Below are positions 1-8,890 of a stretch of 64,000 bases of DNA, piece after piece (position 1 is the first letter of the stretch; every line of letters begins with the position of its first letter). The DNA lies in contig CAQUBD010000005.1 in assembly GCA_948891265.1 (NCBI GenBank), forward strand, positions 1-64,000. Reading direction: 5' to 3'. The translations under genes and the position numbers were made by a program. The notes below the pieces were generated by a model, which saw nothing but the letters and a program-made list of their open reading frames with translations, had not been told where the DNA came from and searched no databases. This stretch comes from an uncultured Clostridia bacterium. GTDB lineage: Bacteria; Bacillota; Clostridia; TANB77; CAG-508.

Positions 1-30
1 ACAATTGCTTCATCTTTAATTCTTAACCCA

Positions 31-114
31 TTGACTTTGTTTCCATAAAGTGTTATACTCTTAATACTATGAATTTATGGATCTTTAAATATAAAACTTT
101 ATATTATAAGGAGG
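31..114 (+). promoter_or_regulatory. Promoter and RBS of nadK
   Basis: TTGACT at 31-36 and TATACT at 54-59 with a 17-bp spacer form a near-consensus sigma-A promoter. AAGGAGG at 108-114 lies nine bases before the ATG at 124. The gene therefore appears to be its own transcription unit. Confidence 0.75.
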
Positions 115-123
115 TACATTATT

Positions 124-954
124 ATGAAAAATAATATCAAAACATTTACACTTTTTGTTCGGCCAGATGAAAAGAGTTTACAGATAGCGAACCAAATTCG
201 GCATTTGAATAAATGCTCTAAAAGGCCATTAGAAGAAACAGATAATGGTGATTTAATTATTGCAATTGGTGGTGATGGAACCTTTCTTGATTCTGTTACT
301 TCTACAAATTTTAACAAAGAAAAAGTTTACGCTGGTATTCATACTGGTACACTTGGATTTCTTCAGAATCTGTCAGCTAATGAAGTATTTACTCTTATTA
401 AATATCTTAGCTATGAGGAAGAAATACCAACAAGAAAAGTTTTGGTTTCTGCCATAAATGTAACCTTAACTAATGGAAAAATTCTTAACTTTTATTCTTT
501 AAATGAAATTTTAGTTGTTGGTTTTAACTATTCTAAAATTACATTTGCAGAATACATTAATGGCAAATTACTACAGAATGTTTCTGGTAACGGAATAGTT
601 ATAGCCACAAATACAGGTGATACAGCTTACTCCATGAATTCTGGTGGAGCAATTGATTTTAGTAATCATTATCAACTTGTGTGCACGTTAGAAACGCCCA
701 TTTTAAATGGAGCTTATGAAAGATTTATTACAAATCCAATTATTTGTTCTAAAGTTTCAGTTATTCCTGAAACCTCTGACAAAGTTAGTATTATTATTGA
801 TGGTATTACCAAAAAGATTAATCCTAACTTAGTTAAAAGTGTCGACGTTTCAATGTTAGATGGCTCAAACTATATTAACAAGTTTGAATTAGAAACATAT
901 TCAAAGGTAAATATTATTCGTCAGAAAATTTTGGGATATGATTTCTTTGAGTAA
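124..954 (+). CDS. nadK: NAD kinase
   Basis: A 276-aa protein of the NAD kinase family, which phosphorylates NAD to NADP in the cytoplasm. The ATP-binding/catalytic motif GGDGTFLDS lies near residue 50, and the second conserved block (SGNGIVIATNTGDTAYS, around residue 155) corresponds to the usual GDGxxxxTPTGSTAY, with GDTAY in place of GSTAY. Length fits the family. The gene is monocistronic: a consensus promoter precedes it and a hairpin terminator follows. It uses CGG twice as an ordinary in-frame Arg codon (160-162 and 199-201), unlike every minus-strand gene in the window, where zero-frame CGG marks a frame break. The divergent motif and the codon use hint at transfer or at a second NAD kinase; I cannot decide from the sequence alone. 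Confidence 0.85.
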   Translation: MKNNIKTFTLFVRPDEKSLQIANQIRHLNKCSKRPLEETDNGDLIIAIGGDGTFLDSVTSTNFNKEKVYAGIHTGTLGFLQNLSANEVFTLIKYLSYEEEIPTRKVLVSAINVTLTNGKILNFYSLNEILVVGFNYSKITFAEYINGKLLQNVSGNGIVIATNTGDTAYSMNSGGAIDFSNHYQLVCTLETPILNGAYERFITNPIICSKVSVIPETSDKVSIIIDGITKKINPNLVKSVDVSMLDGSNYINKFELETYSKVNIIRQKILGYDFFE

Positions 955-985
955 TATATTACAACAAACTTATATGTAAAAAGTA

Positions 986-1017
986 AAATCCAGTTCTACT
1001 AGAATTGGATTTTGTTT
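986..1017. terminator. Bidirectional intrinsic terminator (nadK / tcdA)
   Basis: AAATCCAGTTCT and AGAATTGGATTT pair around a three-base loop, followed by a T-rich run on the plus strand and preceded by an A-rich run that serves the minus strand. It sits between the convergent nadK and tcdA genes. Confidence 0.75.
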
Positions 1018-1024
1018 TATTTAG

Positions 1025-1711
1025 CTATTTTATTAAATCCTTTATTACTTCTCCAGCTATAATTAAGCCTGCAACTGATGGTACAAATGCTATACTTGCT
1101 GGTACTTGTTTTTCTTTTGTATCTTTATTTTTAATAGGTTCTTCTTTTGAATAAACCACTTTAAGTTTTTTTATATTTCTTTGTTTTAATTCTTTTCTCA
1201 TAACTTTTGCTAATGGACATACTGATGTTTTATAAATATCTGAAACTTCAAACTTAGTTGGATCTAATTTATTTCCTGTCCCCATACATGAAATGATTGG
1301 AATATTTAGTTTATTTGCTCTCATAATCAATTCAATTTTAGCAGTTACAGTATCTACTGCATCTACTATATAGTCTATTGTTTCATCTAAAAAACCTTTA
1401 CTTTCTGGTAAGAAAAACTCTTTATAAATTTCAATTTTTGCATTTGGATTTATTTCCAAAATTCTTTCTTTTGCAACTTCTACTTTTGGCTGTCCTATTG
1501 TTTTGTGTGTTGCAATAATTTGTCTATTTAAATTTGTTATATCAACTACATCTTTATCTACTAATGTAAAGTTTTTTATACCTGCTCTTACTAAAGCTTC
1601 TACTACATAAGAGCCTACTCCTCCTATTCCAAATATAGCAACTTTAGCCTTTTGTAATTTTTCTACCGCTTCTTTTCCTATTAATAATTCTGTTCTTGAA
1701 AATTGACTCAT
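1025..1711 (-). CDS. tcdA: tRNA threonylcarbamoyladenosine dehydratase (TcdA/ThiF family)
   Basis: A 228-aa member of the E1-like ThiF/MoeB superfamily. The Rossmann motif GIGGVGSYVVEAL lies at residues 28-40, followed by DxDxVDxTNLNRQ-type residues that bind ATP and activate a carboxylate. The sequence MGTGNKLDPTKF and the later SVCPLAKVMRKEL are typical of TcdA (CsdL/YgdL), which cyclises t6A to ct6A on ANN-decoding tRNAs in an ATP-dependent reaction. It lacks the rhodanese domain of MoeB-like paralogues. The gene stands alone and shares its terminator region with nadK. The assignment rests on motifs; a generic ThiF-family adenylyltransferase is the alternative. Confidence 0.85.
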   Translation of the reverse strand: MSQFSRTELLIGKEAVEKLQKAKVAIFGIGGVGSYVVEALVRAGIKNFTLVDKDVVDITNLNRQIIATHKTIGQPKVEVAKERILEINPNAKIEIYKEFFLPESKGFLDETIDYIVDAVDTVTAKIELIMRANKLNIPIISCMGTGNKLDPTKFEVSDIYKTSVCPLAKVMRKELKQRNIKKLKVVYSKEEPIKNKDTKEKQVPASIAFVPSVAGLIIAGEVIKDLIK

Positions 1712-1781
1712 TATAATAATCTCCCATTTTTTTTCATTATATCATCTACTACTTTACATTTCAATATATTCAATTTATAAT

Positions 1782-1850
1782 TTGACTTTTTATGTAGAGT
1801 ATTATATAATATAGTTACAACTTTAAAATTTTAATAATTCATTTAGGAGG
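1782..1850 (+). promoter_or_regulatory. Promoter and RBS of the 1859 gene
   Basis: TTGACT at 1782-1787 and TATAAT at 1805-1810 with a 17-bp spacer. AGGAGG at 1845-1850 lies eight bases from the ATG. Confidence 0.8.
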
Positions 1851-1858
1851 TAGAAATT

Positions 1859-2284
1859 ATGTCACAGAATTACTACAGAGGTTACCGGAGTTCTTCATGG
1901 TCAGTTGGTGAAATATTATCAGTTTTATTTGTAGGATTCATCATTTTATGTATATGTGGCAGATTCCTGTATTCTTGCTCATATGCATTGTCAGATGAAA
2001 CTACCTACACTGCCACTGTTACTAAGATGGAAGTCAAAAATAAGAGTAACGACTCCAAATATCTGGTTTTTACCAGACTGGTTGATACTGACGAAGTTCG
2101 TGTCTTCCAGATCACTGACTCTTACTCACATGCCCGCTTTGACTCTTCTGACTTATATGGCACCATTGAAGAAGGTAAGACTTATGTTTTTACCGTATAT
2201 GGGTACAGATCAGAGTATCTTAGCGAATATGAAAACATCTTATCAGCAGAGGAAGTCCCTGAATCTGCAGCAGAAATACAGTAA
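1859..2284 (+). CDS. Small single-pass membrane protein, unknown function
   Basis: A 141-aa protein that I do not recognise. Residues 1-18 are polar and aromatic, followed by one hydrophobic segment (about residues 19-42, SVLFVGFIILCICG) and a soluble domain with many Thr, Val and Glu that looks like a small beta fold (TYTATVTKMEVKNKS, then YVFTVYGYRSEYL). It has its own consensus promoter, AGGAGG RBS and terminator. Base composition is visibly richer in G and C than the neighbours, with codons such as GCC, GAC and CTG, and codon 10 is CGG used as Arg (1886-1888). Skipping the C there would lose the membrane segment, so the zero frame is the real one. This suggests acquisition from a donor with another codon bias. 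Confidence 0.7.
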   Translation: MSQNYYRGYRSSSWSVGEILSVLFVGFIILCICGRFLYSCSYALSDETTYTATVTKMEVKNKSNDSKYLVFTRLVDTDEVRVFQITDSYSHARFDSSDLYGTIEEGKTYVFTVYGYRSEYLSEYENILSAEEVPESAAEIQ

Positions 2285-2322
2285 TTCTACCATAGAAATT
2301 CGAACTTTGGATTTCTAATTTA

Positions 2323-2362
2323 GGAAAAGAGATAAAAGGCTTGTTCTTTTATCTCTTTTTTC
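2323..2362. terminator. Bidirectional intrinsic terminator (1859 gene / metK)
   Basis: AAAAGAGATAAAAG and CTTTTATCTCTTTT form a perfect stem flanked by T and A runs, placed between the convergent 1859 gene and metK. Confidence 0.85.
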
Positions 2363-2371
2363 CAATATATT

Positions 2372-3514
2372 TTACATACTTATAACTTTCTCCCAAGCCA
2401 ATTCTTCTTTTCCAAAATGTCCATAATTAGATGTAAATCTATAAATTGGCTTTTGTAATTCAAGGTAATTAATAATTCCCCTAGGAGTTAAATCGAATTT
2501 CTCACATATTCTATCTACAATTTCATCTTCTGGAATAGTATTAGTTCCATAAGTATTAACATATACAGAAACTGGTTTTGCAACACCTATTGCATAAGAG
2601 AATTGTATTTCACATTTTTCTGCCAATTTATTAGCCACAATATTCTTAGCTATAAATCTTGCCATATATGCAGCAGACCTATCAACTTTTGTTGCATCTT
2701 TTCCAGAAAAAGCTCCACCACCATGTCTTGCATATCCACCATAAGTATCTACAATAATTTTTCTTCCAGTTAATCCACTATCTCCTAAAGGTCCACCAAT
2801 AACAAATCTACCTGTTGGATTTATAAAATATTTAGTATTTTCATCAAGCAATTCACTTGGTACAACCTGATTTATAACATTTTCTTTTATATCTGCTTTT
2901 AAAACTTCCATATCAACATCTTTTTCATGTTGTGTTGAAATTACTATTGTATCAACTCTTACAGGTTTATCATCTTCATATTCAACTGTAACTTGCACTT
3001 TTCCATCTGGTCTTAAATAATTAATTATATTTTGTTTTCTGACTTCTGCTAATCTTCTTGCTAACTTGTGAGCAAGCGATATTGGTAATGGCATTAATTC
3101 TTCTGTTTCATTGCAAGCATACCCAAACATAATCCCTTGGTCTCCTGCTCCCTCTGATTCTACATTTTCACCATCTTTATCTTCTAATGATTTGTCAACT
3201 CCTAAGGCTATATCTGGAGATTGTTTTGATACATTTACAGTCACTTTACAAGTTTTATAGTCTATATCTAAATCCTTATCTCCGTATCCCACTTCTTTAA
3301 TAGCTTGTCTTGCTATTTCTTCTATATCAACTTGTGCTGTTGATGTAATTTCTCCTGTTATATAAATTTCTCCTTTGCCTGCTACTGTCTCACATGCTAC
3401 TCTTGAGTTCTTATCTTGCATTAAATATGCATCTAACACACTGTCTGATATGTAATCACACAATTTGTCTGGATGTCCTTCTGTTACACTTTCTGATGTA
3501 AATAATTTTCTCAT
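2372..3514 (-). CDS. metK: S-adenosylmethionine synthase
   Basis: Makes SAM from methionine and ATP in the cytoplasm. The protein of about 380 aa starts MRKLFTSESVTEGHPDK and shows the family signatures GAGDQGIMFGYA (near residue 110) and the glycine-rich GGGAFSGKDATKVDRSAAY. All three MetK domains are present and the length is normal. The ATG at 3514 is preferred over the one three codons upstream: AAGGG is only two bases from the upstream ATG and eleven from this one. It is expressed from its own promoter through a SAM-I riboswitch with an intrinsic terminator, so high SAM should switch it off. Confidence 0.97.
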   Translation of the reverse strand: MRKLFTSESVTEGHPDKLCDYISDSVLDAYLMQDKNSRVACETVAGKGEIYITGEITSTAQVDIEEIARQAIKEVGYGDKDLDIDYKTCKVTVNVSKQSPDIALGVDKSLEDKDGENVESEGAGDQGIMFGYACNETEELMPLPISLAHKLARRLAEVRKQNIINYLRPDGKVQVTVEYEDDKPVRVDTIVISTQHEKDVDMEVLKADIKENVINQVVPSELLDENTKYFINPTGRFVIGGPLGDSGLTGRKIIVDTYGGYARHGGGAFSGKDATKVDRSAAYMARFIAKNIVANKLAEKCEIQFSYAIGVAKPVSVYVNTYGTNTIPEDEIVDRICEKFDLTPRGIINYLELQKPIYRFTSNYGHFGKEELAWEKVISM

Positions 3515-3600
3515 TTTTATCATATCCCTTCTTGTTTTTTATTTTATATATGTTTCAATGTTTTTACTGTCTGATTTCTATACTATTCCTAACCAAAATT

Positions 3601-3630
3601 CAAAAAACCTTTGTACAAGTACAAAGGTTA
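3601..3630 (-). terminator. Riboswitch-controlled terminator upstream of metK
   Basis: On the minus strand AACCTTTGTAC and GTACAAAGGTT pair, followed directly by TTTTTT. It lies between the SAM-I aptamer and the metK start, the usual place for the expression platform. Confidence 0.88.
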
Positions 3631-3639
3631 ATAATTTCG

Positions 3640-3750
3640 ATTTTTTAAATCATCACCCAAAGTACTTTTATACTTTGTCGGTATTAGCACCTTGTTTTTC
3701 ACAGGTTGCTGTGGAGTCATAAAGCCGATTCTCTCGTCCACTCTTGATAA
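3640..3750 (-). promoter_or_regulatory. SAM-I (S-box) riboswitch
   Basis: Read on the minus strand from 3750, the RNA begins TTATCAAGAGTGGACGAG, then has ATGACTCCACAGCAACCTG, GGTGCTAATACC and the GGGTGATGA end. These are the conserved blocks of the S-box aptamer (kink-turn P2, AGCAACC core, P3 and P4). Known role: SAM binding favours the terminator, lowering expression of methionine/SAM genes, here metK. Confidence 0.93.
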
Positions 3751-3770
3751 CATATATAATTTATATATTT

Positions 3771-3799
3771 ATTATAATTATTAATTATTATATTGTCAA
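3771..3799 (-). promoter_or_regulatory. Promoter of the metK riboswitch transcript
   Basis: On the minus strand TTGACA (3799-3794), a 17-bp spacer and TATAAT (3776-3771): a consensus sigma-A promoter about 20 bases ahead of the aptamer. Confidence 0.85.
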
Positions 3800-3829
3800 T
3801 ATTTTTAGATAATTTCGTGTGAGTTTTTT

Positions 3830-4884
3830 TTACTTTATTTTTCCGTCCTCCAAGAACAATATCCCCTATATAAAATACTGCAGATTGCCCTGGTGTTAAC
3901 GCTCTTTGTGGTTCATCAAATACAACTTTTATTATACCTTCTTCTTGAATTATTTTCGCCTTTGCTGACTTAGCAGAATATCTAGTTTTCACTTCAACAT
4001 CTATCCAATCATTTATCTCATCTACTAACAATAAATTTATATCTATAACAATAATTTCTTTTTTATATAATTCACTCTCTTCCCCAACAATTACTTGATT
4101 TTTGGCAGAATTAAATCCTAAAACAAATAATGGTACTTTGTATGAAATTCCAAGGCCCTTACGTTGACCAATTGTGTAATTATATAGACCTGTATGCTTT
4201 CCTAAAACTTCTCCTTTTGAATTTACTATATTTCCTTGTTTTGGTTTTATATCAGAATTATTCTCTAAAAATTTCTTGTAGTTTCCATCAGGTATAAAGC
4301 AAATATCTTCACTATCAGGCTTATTAGCAACTTTCAAATCATGTTCTCTTGCTATTTCTCTTATTTGCTCCTTTTCTTCAAAATCAGATAAAGGAAATAA
4401 TACATGTTCTATCAAACCTTTTGGTATATTCCACAAAACATAACTTTGATCTTTCTTTCCTGCATTCGATTTTTTCAAAACCCATCTACCATATTCTTCA
4501 CTATATTCAGTTTTTGCATAATGCCCTGTTGCAATATAATTGCAACCTAACTCTTTAGCTTTTTCCCACATAGCTCCAAATTTCATATATTTATTACACT
4601 CTATGCATGGATTTGGAGTTTTACAATTAGAATAACAATTTATAAAATCTTCTATTACATGCTTTTTAAACTCATCTTTATAATTATATGTAAAATGTGG
4701 TATACCAATAGAATTACATACATTTTTCGCATCTAAATATGTATTTACATTACAACAACTACTTCCTGCAAATAATTCTAATGTTGTTCCAATTACTTCA
4801 TATCCTTGTTCTTTTAATAGTAAAGCCGATACTGAACTATCTACTCCACCACTCATTCCGAATCAATACTTTTTTATTTTCCAT
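3830..4884 (-). CDS. mnmA: tRNA-specific 2-thiouridylase MnmA, read through two +1 shifts
   Basis: MnmA thiolates U34 of tRNA Lys, Glu and Gln. The zero frame from 4856 lacks the expected N-terminus and runs past the normal C-terminus into the SAM riboswitch. Starting at the ATG at 4884 (MENKKVLI), skipping C4860 gives GMSGGVDSS, the PP-loop with its usual lead-in. Near the end, skipping C3845 turns VLGGRKN... into VLGGGKIK and a stop at 3830-3832. The corrected protein has 350 aa, the family length. Catalytic Cys residues are visible in NCKTPNPCIECN and DSEDICFIPDG. Both shifts are a C before GGA at a zero-frame CGG codon. It lies near sufU, consistent with sulfur supply from SUF/cysteine desulfurase. 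Identity is certain; the shift mechanism is inference. Confidence 0.93.
3843..3845 (-). other. CGG +1 frameshift site, mnmA C-terminus
   Basis: Coding strand reads CTT GGA GGA C GGA AAA ATA AAG TAA. Omitting the C gives the canonical LGGGK end and a stop two codons later; the zero frame instead adds about 40 unrelated residues overlapping the metK leader. Confidence 0.8.
4858..4860 (-). other. CGG +1 frameshift site, mnmA N-terminus
   Basis: Coding strand reads GTA TTG ATT C GGA ATG AGT GGT. Omitting the C joins MENKKVLI to GMSGGVDSS, exactly the MnmA PP-loop entry. Confidence 0.85.
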
Positions 4885-4903
4885 TTCTACTTCTTTCCAA
4901 AAA

Positions 4904-4987
4904 GTGTGACAAAGGGGACGTACCTTTTTGTCACGCTTTTTATATTTTCGTTTTTTGTGACAAAAAGGTACGTCCCCTTTGTCACAC
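4904..4987. repeat. REP-like inverted pair
   Basis: A 31-base unit (4904-4934, containing GTGACAAAGGGGACG) is repeated in inverted orientation at 4957-4987, separated by 22 bases. Each unit can fold by itself through GTGACAAA/TTTGTCAC. Single relatives lie near 48267 and 49236. The pair could also terminate sufU transcription. It is an REP-type element by structure; no associated transposase is in the window. Confidence 0.8.
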
Positions 4988-4989
4988 TT

Positions 4990-5421
4990 TTATTTTTTGT
5001 TCAACATTTCTTCTATTGTATGCCAAGCTAGTAATGCACATTTAACTCTTGCTGGCATATTTGATACATTTTTAAAAGCAATTGCATCTTCTAGTTTTTT
5101 TAATTGTTCTTCATCTGCTGTTTCTCTTTTTATCATTTCTATAAATGTTTTTATTATTTCTTTGGCTTCTTCTATTGATTTTCCTTTTAAAGTGTCTATC
5201 ATTATTGATGTAGATGCTTGTGATATTGCACAACCATGTCCATTAAACGCCATATCTTCTATTACATTTCCATTTAGTTTTAATTCTAATGTTATTTCAT
5301 CTCCACAATTTGGGTTATGCCCTATTTCTGAATAATCTACTTTTTCTAATTTTCTTTTATTGTATGAGTTCATACTGTGTTCCATTATAAGTTCATTATA
5401 AACTTGTGTTAAATCTTCCAT
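4990..5421 (-). CDS. sufU: Fe-S cluster scaffold / sulfurtransferase SufU
   Basis: A protein of about 143 aa of the SufU branch of the NifU/IscU family, which accepts persulfide sulfur from SufS for Fe-S assembly. Conserved ligands are visible in NPNCGDEI, GHGCAISQAS and ARVKCALLAW, and there is the SufU-specific insertion between the second and third Cys blocks. The start at 5421 (MEDLTQVYNEL) is chosen because AGAAGG lies just upstream; an upstream in-frame start would add ten Lys-rich residues. It is the last suf gene on the minus strand, after sufC, sufB, sufD and sufS. Confidence 0.94.
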   Translation of the reverse strand: MEDLTQVYNELIMEHSMNSYNKRKLEKVDYSEIGHNPNCGDEITLELKLNGNVIEDMAFNGHGCAISQASTSIMIDTLKGKSIEEAKEIIKTFIEMIKRETADEEQLKKLEDAIAFKNVSNMPARVKCALLAWHTIEEMLNKK

Positions 5422-5489
5422 TTTTTTACCTTCTTTTTTATTTTTATACAATTAATTGACATTTTTATAAATTCATGTTAATATAATAA

Positions 5490-5518
5490 TATAAAAGATA
5501 AGAGACTAGCTCTTATCT
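5490..5518 (-). terminator. Terminator of the 53-aa membrane protein gene
   Basis: On the minus strand AGATAAGAG and CTCTTATCT pair around a five-base loop and are followed by TTTATATT. The stop codon of the small gene is inside the stem. Confidence 0.7.
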
Positions 5519-5674
5519 GTGTGTTTGGTGAGATTTGTTATTGGGACAAATCTCTATTTTTCTTTTTTGTGAACAATATTTTAGTGAATATCTATGCTTT
5601 GAGCATATATGTACTAAAAATGATAGTCCTAAAAAGAAAGCTATAATTATTAATAAAATCTTTACTAATTCCAT
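5513..5674 (-). CDS. Small membrane protein, 53 aa, unknown
   Basis: Starts ATG at 5674 after AAAGGAGAG and encodes one N-terminal hydrophobic helix (VKILLIIIAFFLGLSFLVHI) followed by a basic, Cys-containing tail ending SHQTHR. I do not recognise a family. It sits between sufU and sufS on the same strand but has its own consensus promoter and a long structured leader, so it is probably an independent unit. No CGG codon. It resembles the plus-strand small membrane genes of this region in organisation. Confidence 0.6.
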   Translation of the reverse strand: MELVKILLIIIAFFLGLSFLVHICSKHRYSLKYCSQKRKIEICPNNKSHQTHR

Positions 5675-5842
5675 AGCTGTTAACTCTCCTTTCTACGAAT
5701 TTTACATTTAGCCTCTTGAAAGATCGGCATAAATTCATAGATTAACAAGCATAAACATAGACTTATCAATCTATGCACTTATGCCAAGGAAAGTTAACTT
5801 CCAAACCCAAAATATTATATTGTATATTTACTTCATAGTCAA
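5675..5842 (-). promoter_or_regulatory. Promoter and structured leader of the 53-aa gene
   Basis: TTGACT (5842-5837) and TATAAT (5819-5814) on the minus strand, spacer 17. The leader of about 130 bases contains GGAAGTTAACTTTCC and a longer-range pairing GGCATAA...TTATGCC that encloses CATAGATT/AATCTATG. A leader this long before a 53-aa gene may be regulatory; no known riboswitch class is recognised. Confidence 0.55.
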
Positions 5843-5862
5843 TATTTATATTGATATTTTTA

Positions 5863-7080
<1,218 letters not shown>

Positions 7081-7194
7081 TTCTAATTTTCCTTTCTTTA
7101 TATTTGGTATTATACTAAGTTTATTTCTACCTTTAATTTAATGGGTATTTCTTTTATTTTATTAATCATAGTTCCATGTTTTTTGCTACTTCTA

Positions 7195-7283
7195 TTGATT
7201 TTATGTTAAATTGTTGTTATAATATATCCAACTTATTGTTTTAAAACATAGATTTTATATGTTTTCCACCCTTATTTAGGAGG
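7195..7283 (+). promoter_or_regulatory. Promoter and RBS of the 7291 gene
   Basis: TTGATT 7195-7200, spacer 17, TATAAT 7218-7223; AGGAGG 7278-7283. The spacer contains TTATGTTAA, shared with several other plus-strand units. Confidence 0.75.
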
Positions 7284-7290
7284 TATCTTT

Positions 7291-7464
7291 ATGAAAAACG
7301 TCATTGACATCATTATGATTATTTTATGTATTGCTGGAATTGCCCTTCCGATTTTTGTGGCTATTTATTTCTCAATTCAAGAAGGGGTTGGTACTGCTAT
7401 AATGTTTGGAGTTTGGTTATATGCACTTGATGCTATTATCAAGTACGTAGAAAAGAAAAAATAA
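7291..7464 (+). CDS. Small membrane protein, 57 aa, unknown
   Basis: Two hydrophobic stretches (about residues 4-28 and 33-50) with a short polar link and a basic end VEKKK. The gene lies antisense in the gap between sufS and sufD, with a consensus promoter, AGGAGG RBS seven bases from the ATG and a strong terminator after it. No family recognised. It could be a toxin-like peptide or a small membrane regulator; nothing in the sequence decides this. Confidence 0.6.
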   Translation: MKNVIDIIMIILCIAGIALPIFVAIYFSIQEGVGTAIMFGVWLYALDAIIKYVEKKK

Positions 7465-7474
7465 CTAAAACCTC

Positions 7475-7506
7475 CATAGAAAAGCCTCCTATAGGAGGCT
7501 TTTCTA
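7475..7506. terminator. Terminator between the 7291 gene and sufD
   Basis: AAAAGCCTCC and GGAGGCTTTT pair around TATA. A- and T-rich flanks let it work on both strands; it overlaps the last bases of sufD. Confidence 0.85.
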
Positions 7507-8562
7507 ATCTAACCTACTATCGATTTCACTCAAAATTTCTTCCTTTATCTCTTCATCTTTTATATTTTCTAATATTTTATTAAATCTAGCTCTAACCATT
7601 AATTTCATAGCTTCTTTAAGTTCAAAACCTCTACTCATAATATAGAATAACTCTTTTTCTCCAATCTTTCCTGCTGAACTACTATGGTTTCCTTCAACAT
7701 CTTCTTCAGAACACAATAGCATTGGTAATGCAAGTGACCTCGCAGTATCTGATAATAGCATACATGCTTCATTTTCGTTTCCTTTTGCTTTTTTGCAACC
7801 TTTTTTGAAATCAATTGTTCCTTTAAACTGTTTTTTTGCTTTATCTTTTAAAGCTCCTTGAACTTCTATATCAATATTTGATTTTTCTCCTCTTAATTCT
7901 CCTATATAATTTAAATCAAATACTTGATCTTCTTTTCCTAAATAAATTGTATCTAAAATATTTTCAGACTTTTCTCCGATTAGATTTGAATAATAATTTG
8001 TAATGCTATTTTTTCCACCAAAATCTATAATTGTATATTTTACTTTTGCATTATTTTCTAAATTATTTTCAACACTTATAAAGTTATTTGATTTTGAATT
8101 CATAAAATTCACAATTATTATATTTAATTCTGAACTTTTTCTAGCTAATACTCTTATAATTCCATTATGATAAGCTTCTACATTTTCATCACTTAAATAT
8201 TTTATTATGATTGTTGATTTAGAATTTACATTTGCAACAATCTCTATATCTTCTACTAATTCTGCATTTTCTTCATCAAGCTTGAATTCAATTATTGAAG
8301 ATTGATTTTTCTTATCTAAAATTTCTAATTTTATTTTTTTATTTGCTTGTTTTTTCACTTGTTCTGTAAAGTGTTTGCTTAGCCCATATGTTAATTTTAT
8401 ATTGCTTGTATTATCGTCTATTTTTAGATTTTCTCCTGTTATTGTCATGTTTTCAAATGATTTTATGTTTTGTGGAATTTCAATATTTTCTAATTTTATA
8501 TTATTTATATTGAAATTTTTTGAAGTTCTAACAGGTGTTTCATTTAATTTTAAATTATTCAT
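7504..8562 (-). CDS. sufD: SUF complex protein SufD
   Basis: A 352-aa SufB/SufD-family protein, partner of SufB and SufC in the SufBCD scaffold complex. The C-terminal part contains the family block EACMLLSDTARSLALPML, followed by DVEGNHSSSAGKIGEKELFY and SRGFELKEA, which match the conserved SufD C-terminus. The N-terminal half is weakly conserved and beta-rich, as usual. Its own RBS (GAAAGGAAAA) precedes the ATG. A plus-strand gene occupies the sufB-sufD gap, so cotranscription with sufB would run antisense through that gene. Confidence 0.9.
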   Translation of the reverse strand: MNNLKLNETPVRTSKNFNINNIKLENIEIPQNIKSFENMTITGENLKIDDNTSNIKLTYGLSKHFTEQVKKQANKKIKLEILDKKNQSSIIEFKLDEENAELVEDIEIVANVNSKSTIIIKYLSDENVEAYHNGIIRVLARKSSELNIIIVNFMNSKSNNFISVENNLENNAKVKYTIIDFGGKNSITNYYSNLIGEKSENILDTIYLGKEDQVFDLNYIGELRGEKSNIDIEVQGALKDKAKKQFKGTIDFKKGCKKAKGNENEACMLLSDTARSLALPMLLCSEEDVEGNHSSSAGKIGEKELFYIMSRGFELKEAMKLMVRARFNKILENIKDEEIKEEILSEIDSRLD

Positions 8563-8580
8563 TGCATTTTCCTTTCAAAT

Positions 8581-8638
8581 TTGCTTTCTATATTAATTTA
8601 TGTTACAATAATACTTGTTTTTATATACTAAAAGGAGG
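8581..8638 (+). promoter_or_regulatory. Promoter and RBS of the 8646 gene
   Basis: TTGCTT 8581-8586, spacer 17, TACAAT 8604-8609; AAAGGAGG 8631-8638. The -35 hexamer begins only 19 bases upstream of the divergent sufD start. Confidence 0.7.
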
Positions 8639-8645
8639 TCAAATT

Positions 8646-8834
8646 ATGAAGTCATTGTTAATAGTATCATTTACAATATTTTGCGTTCTTAGTTGTACTA
8701 TGGTTATCGTTTCATATGTTCCTCTTATACTTAACATCAATAAGAGGTATTCTCGGTTTCTAACAGTATTATTTGTTATTCTTATAATAGGATTAACAAT
8801 ATTTTCATGGACTTCAGTAATAACATCCTTGTAA
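8646..8834 (+). CDS. Small two-helix membrane protein, 62 aa, unknown
   Basis: Two hydrophobic helices (about residues 3-30 and 39-58) separated by a basic link (NKRYSRF). The link contains CGG used in frame as Arg (8754-8756); a +1 shift there would destroy the second helix, so the zero frame is the sensible one. It lies antisense between sufB and sufD with its own promoter, RBS and terminator. I recognise no family. Confidence 0.6.
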   Translation: MKSLLIVSFTIFCVLSCTMVIVSYVPLILNINKRYSRFLTVLFVILIIGLTIFSWTSVITSL

Positions 8835-8839
8835 CTTTA

Positions 8840-8870
8840 TGGCCTTCATTAATTTGAGGGTCATATTTTA
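8840..8870 (+). terminator. Terminator of the 8646 gene
   Basis: TGGCCTTCA and TGAGGGTCA pair with two G-U pairs around a six-base loop, followed by TATTTTAT. Confidence 0.5.
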
Positions 8871-8890
8871 TTGTCTTTTCCTAATTTTCT

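Noticed and set aside
3717..3830. Long C-terminal extension of MnmA in the zero frame
   Set aside because: It has no counterpart in the family and overlaps the metK promoter and SAM riboswitch; the +1 frame gives the normal end.
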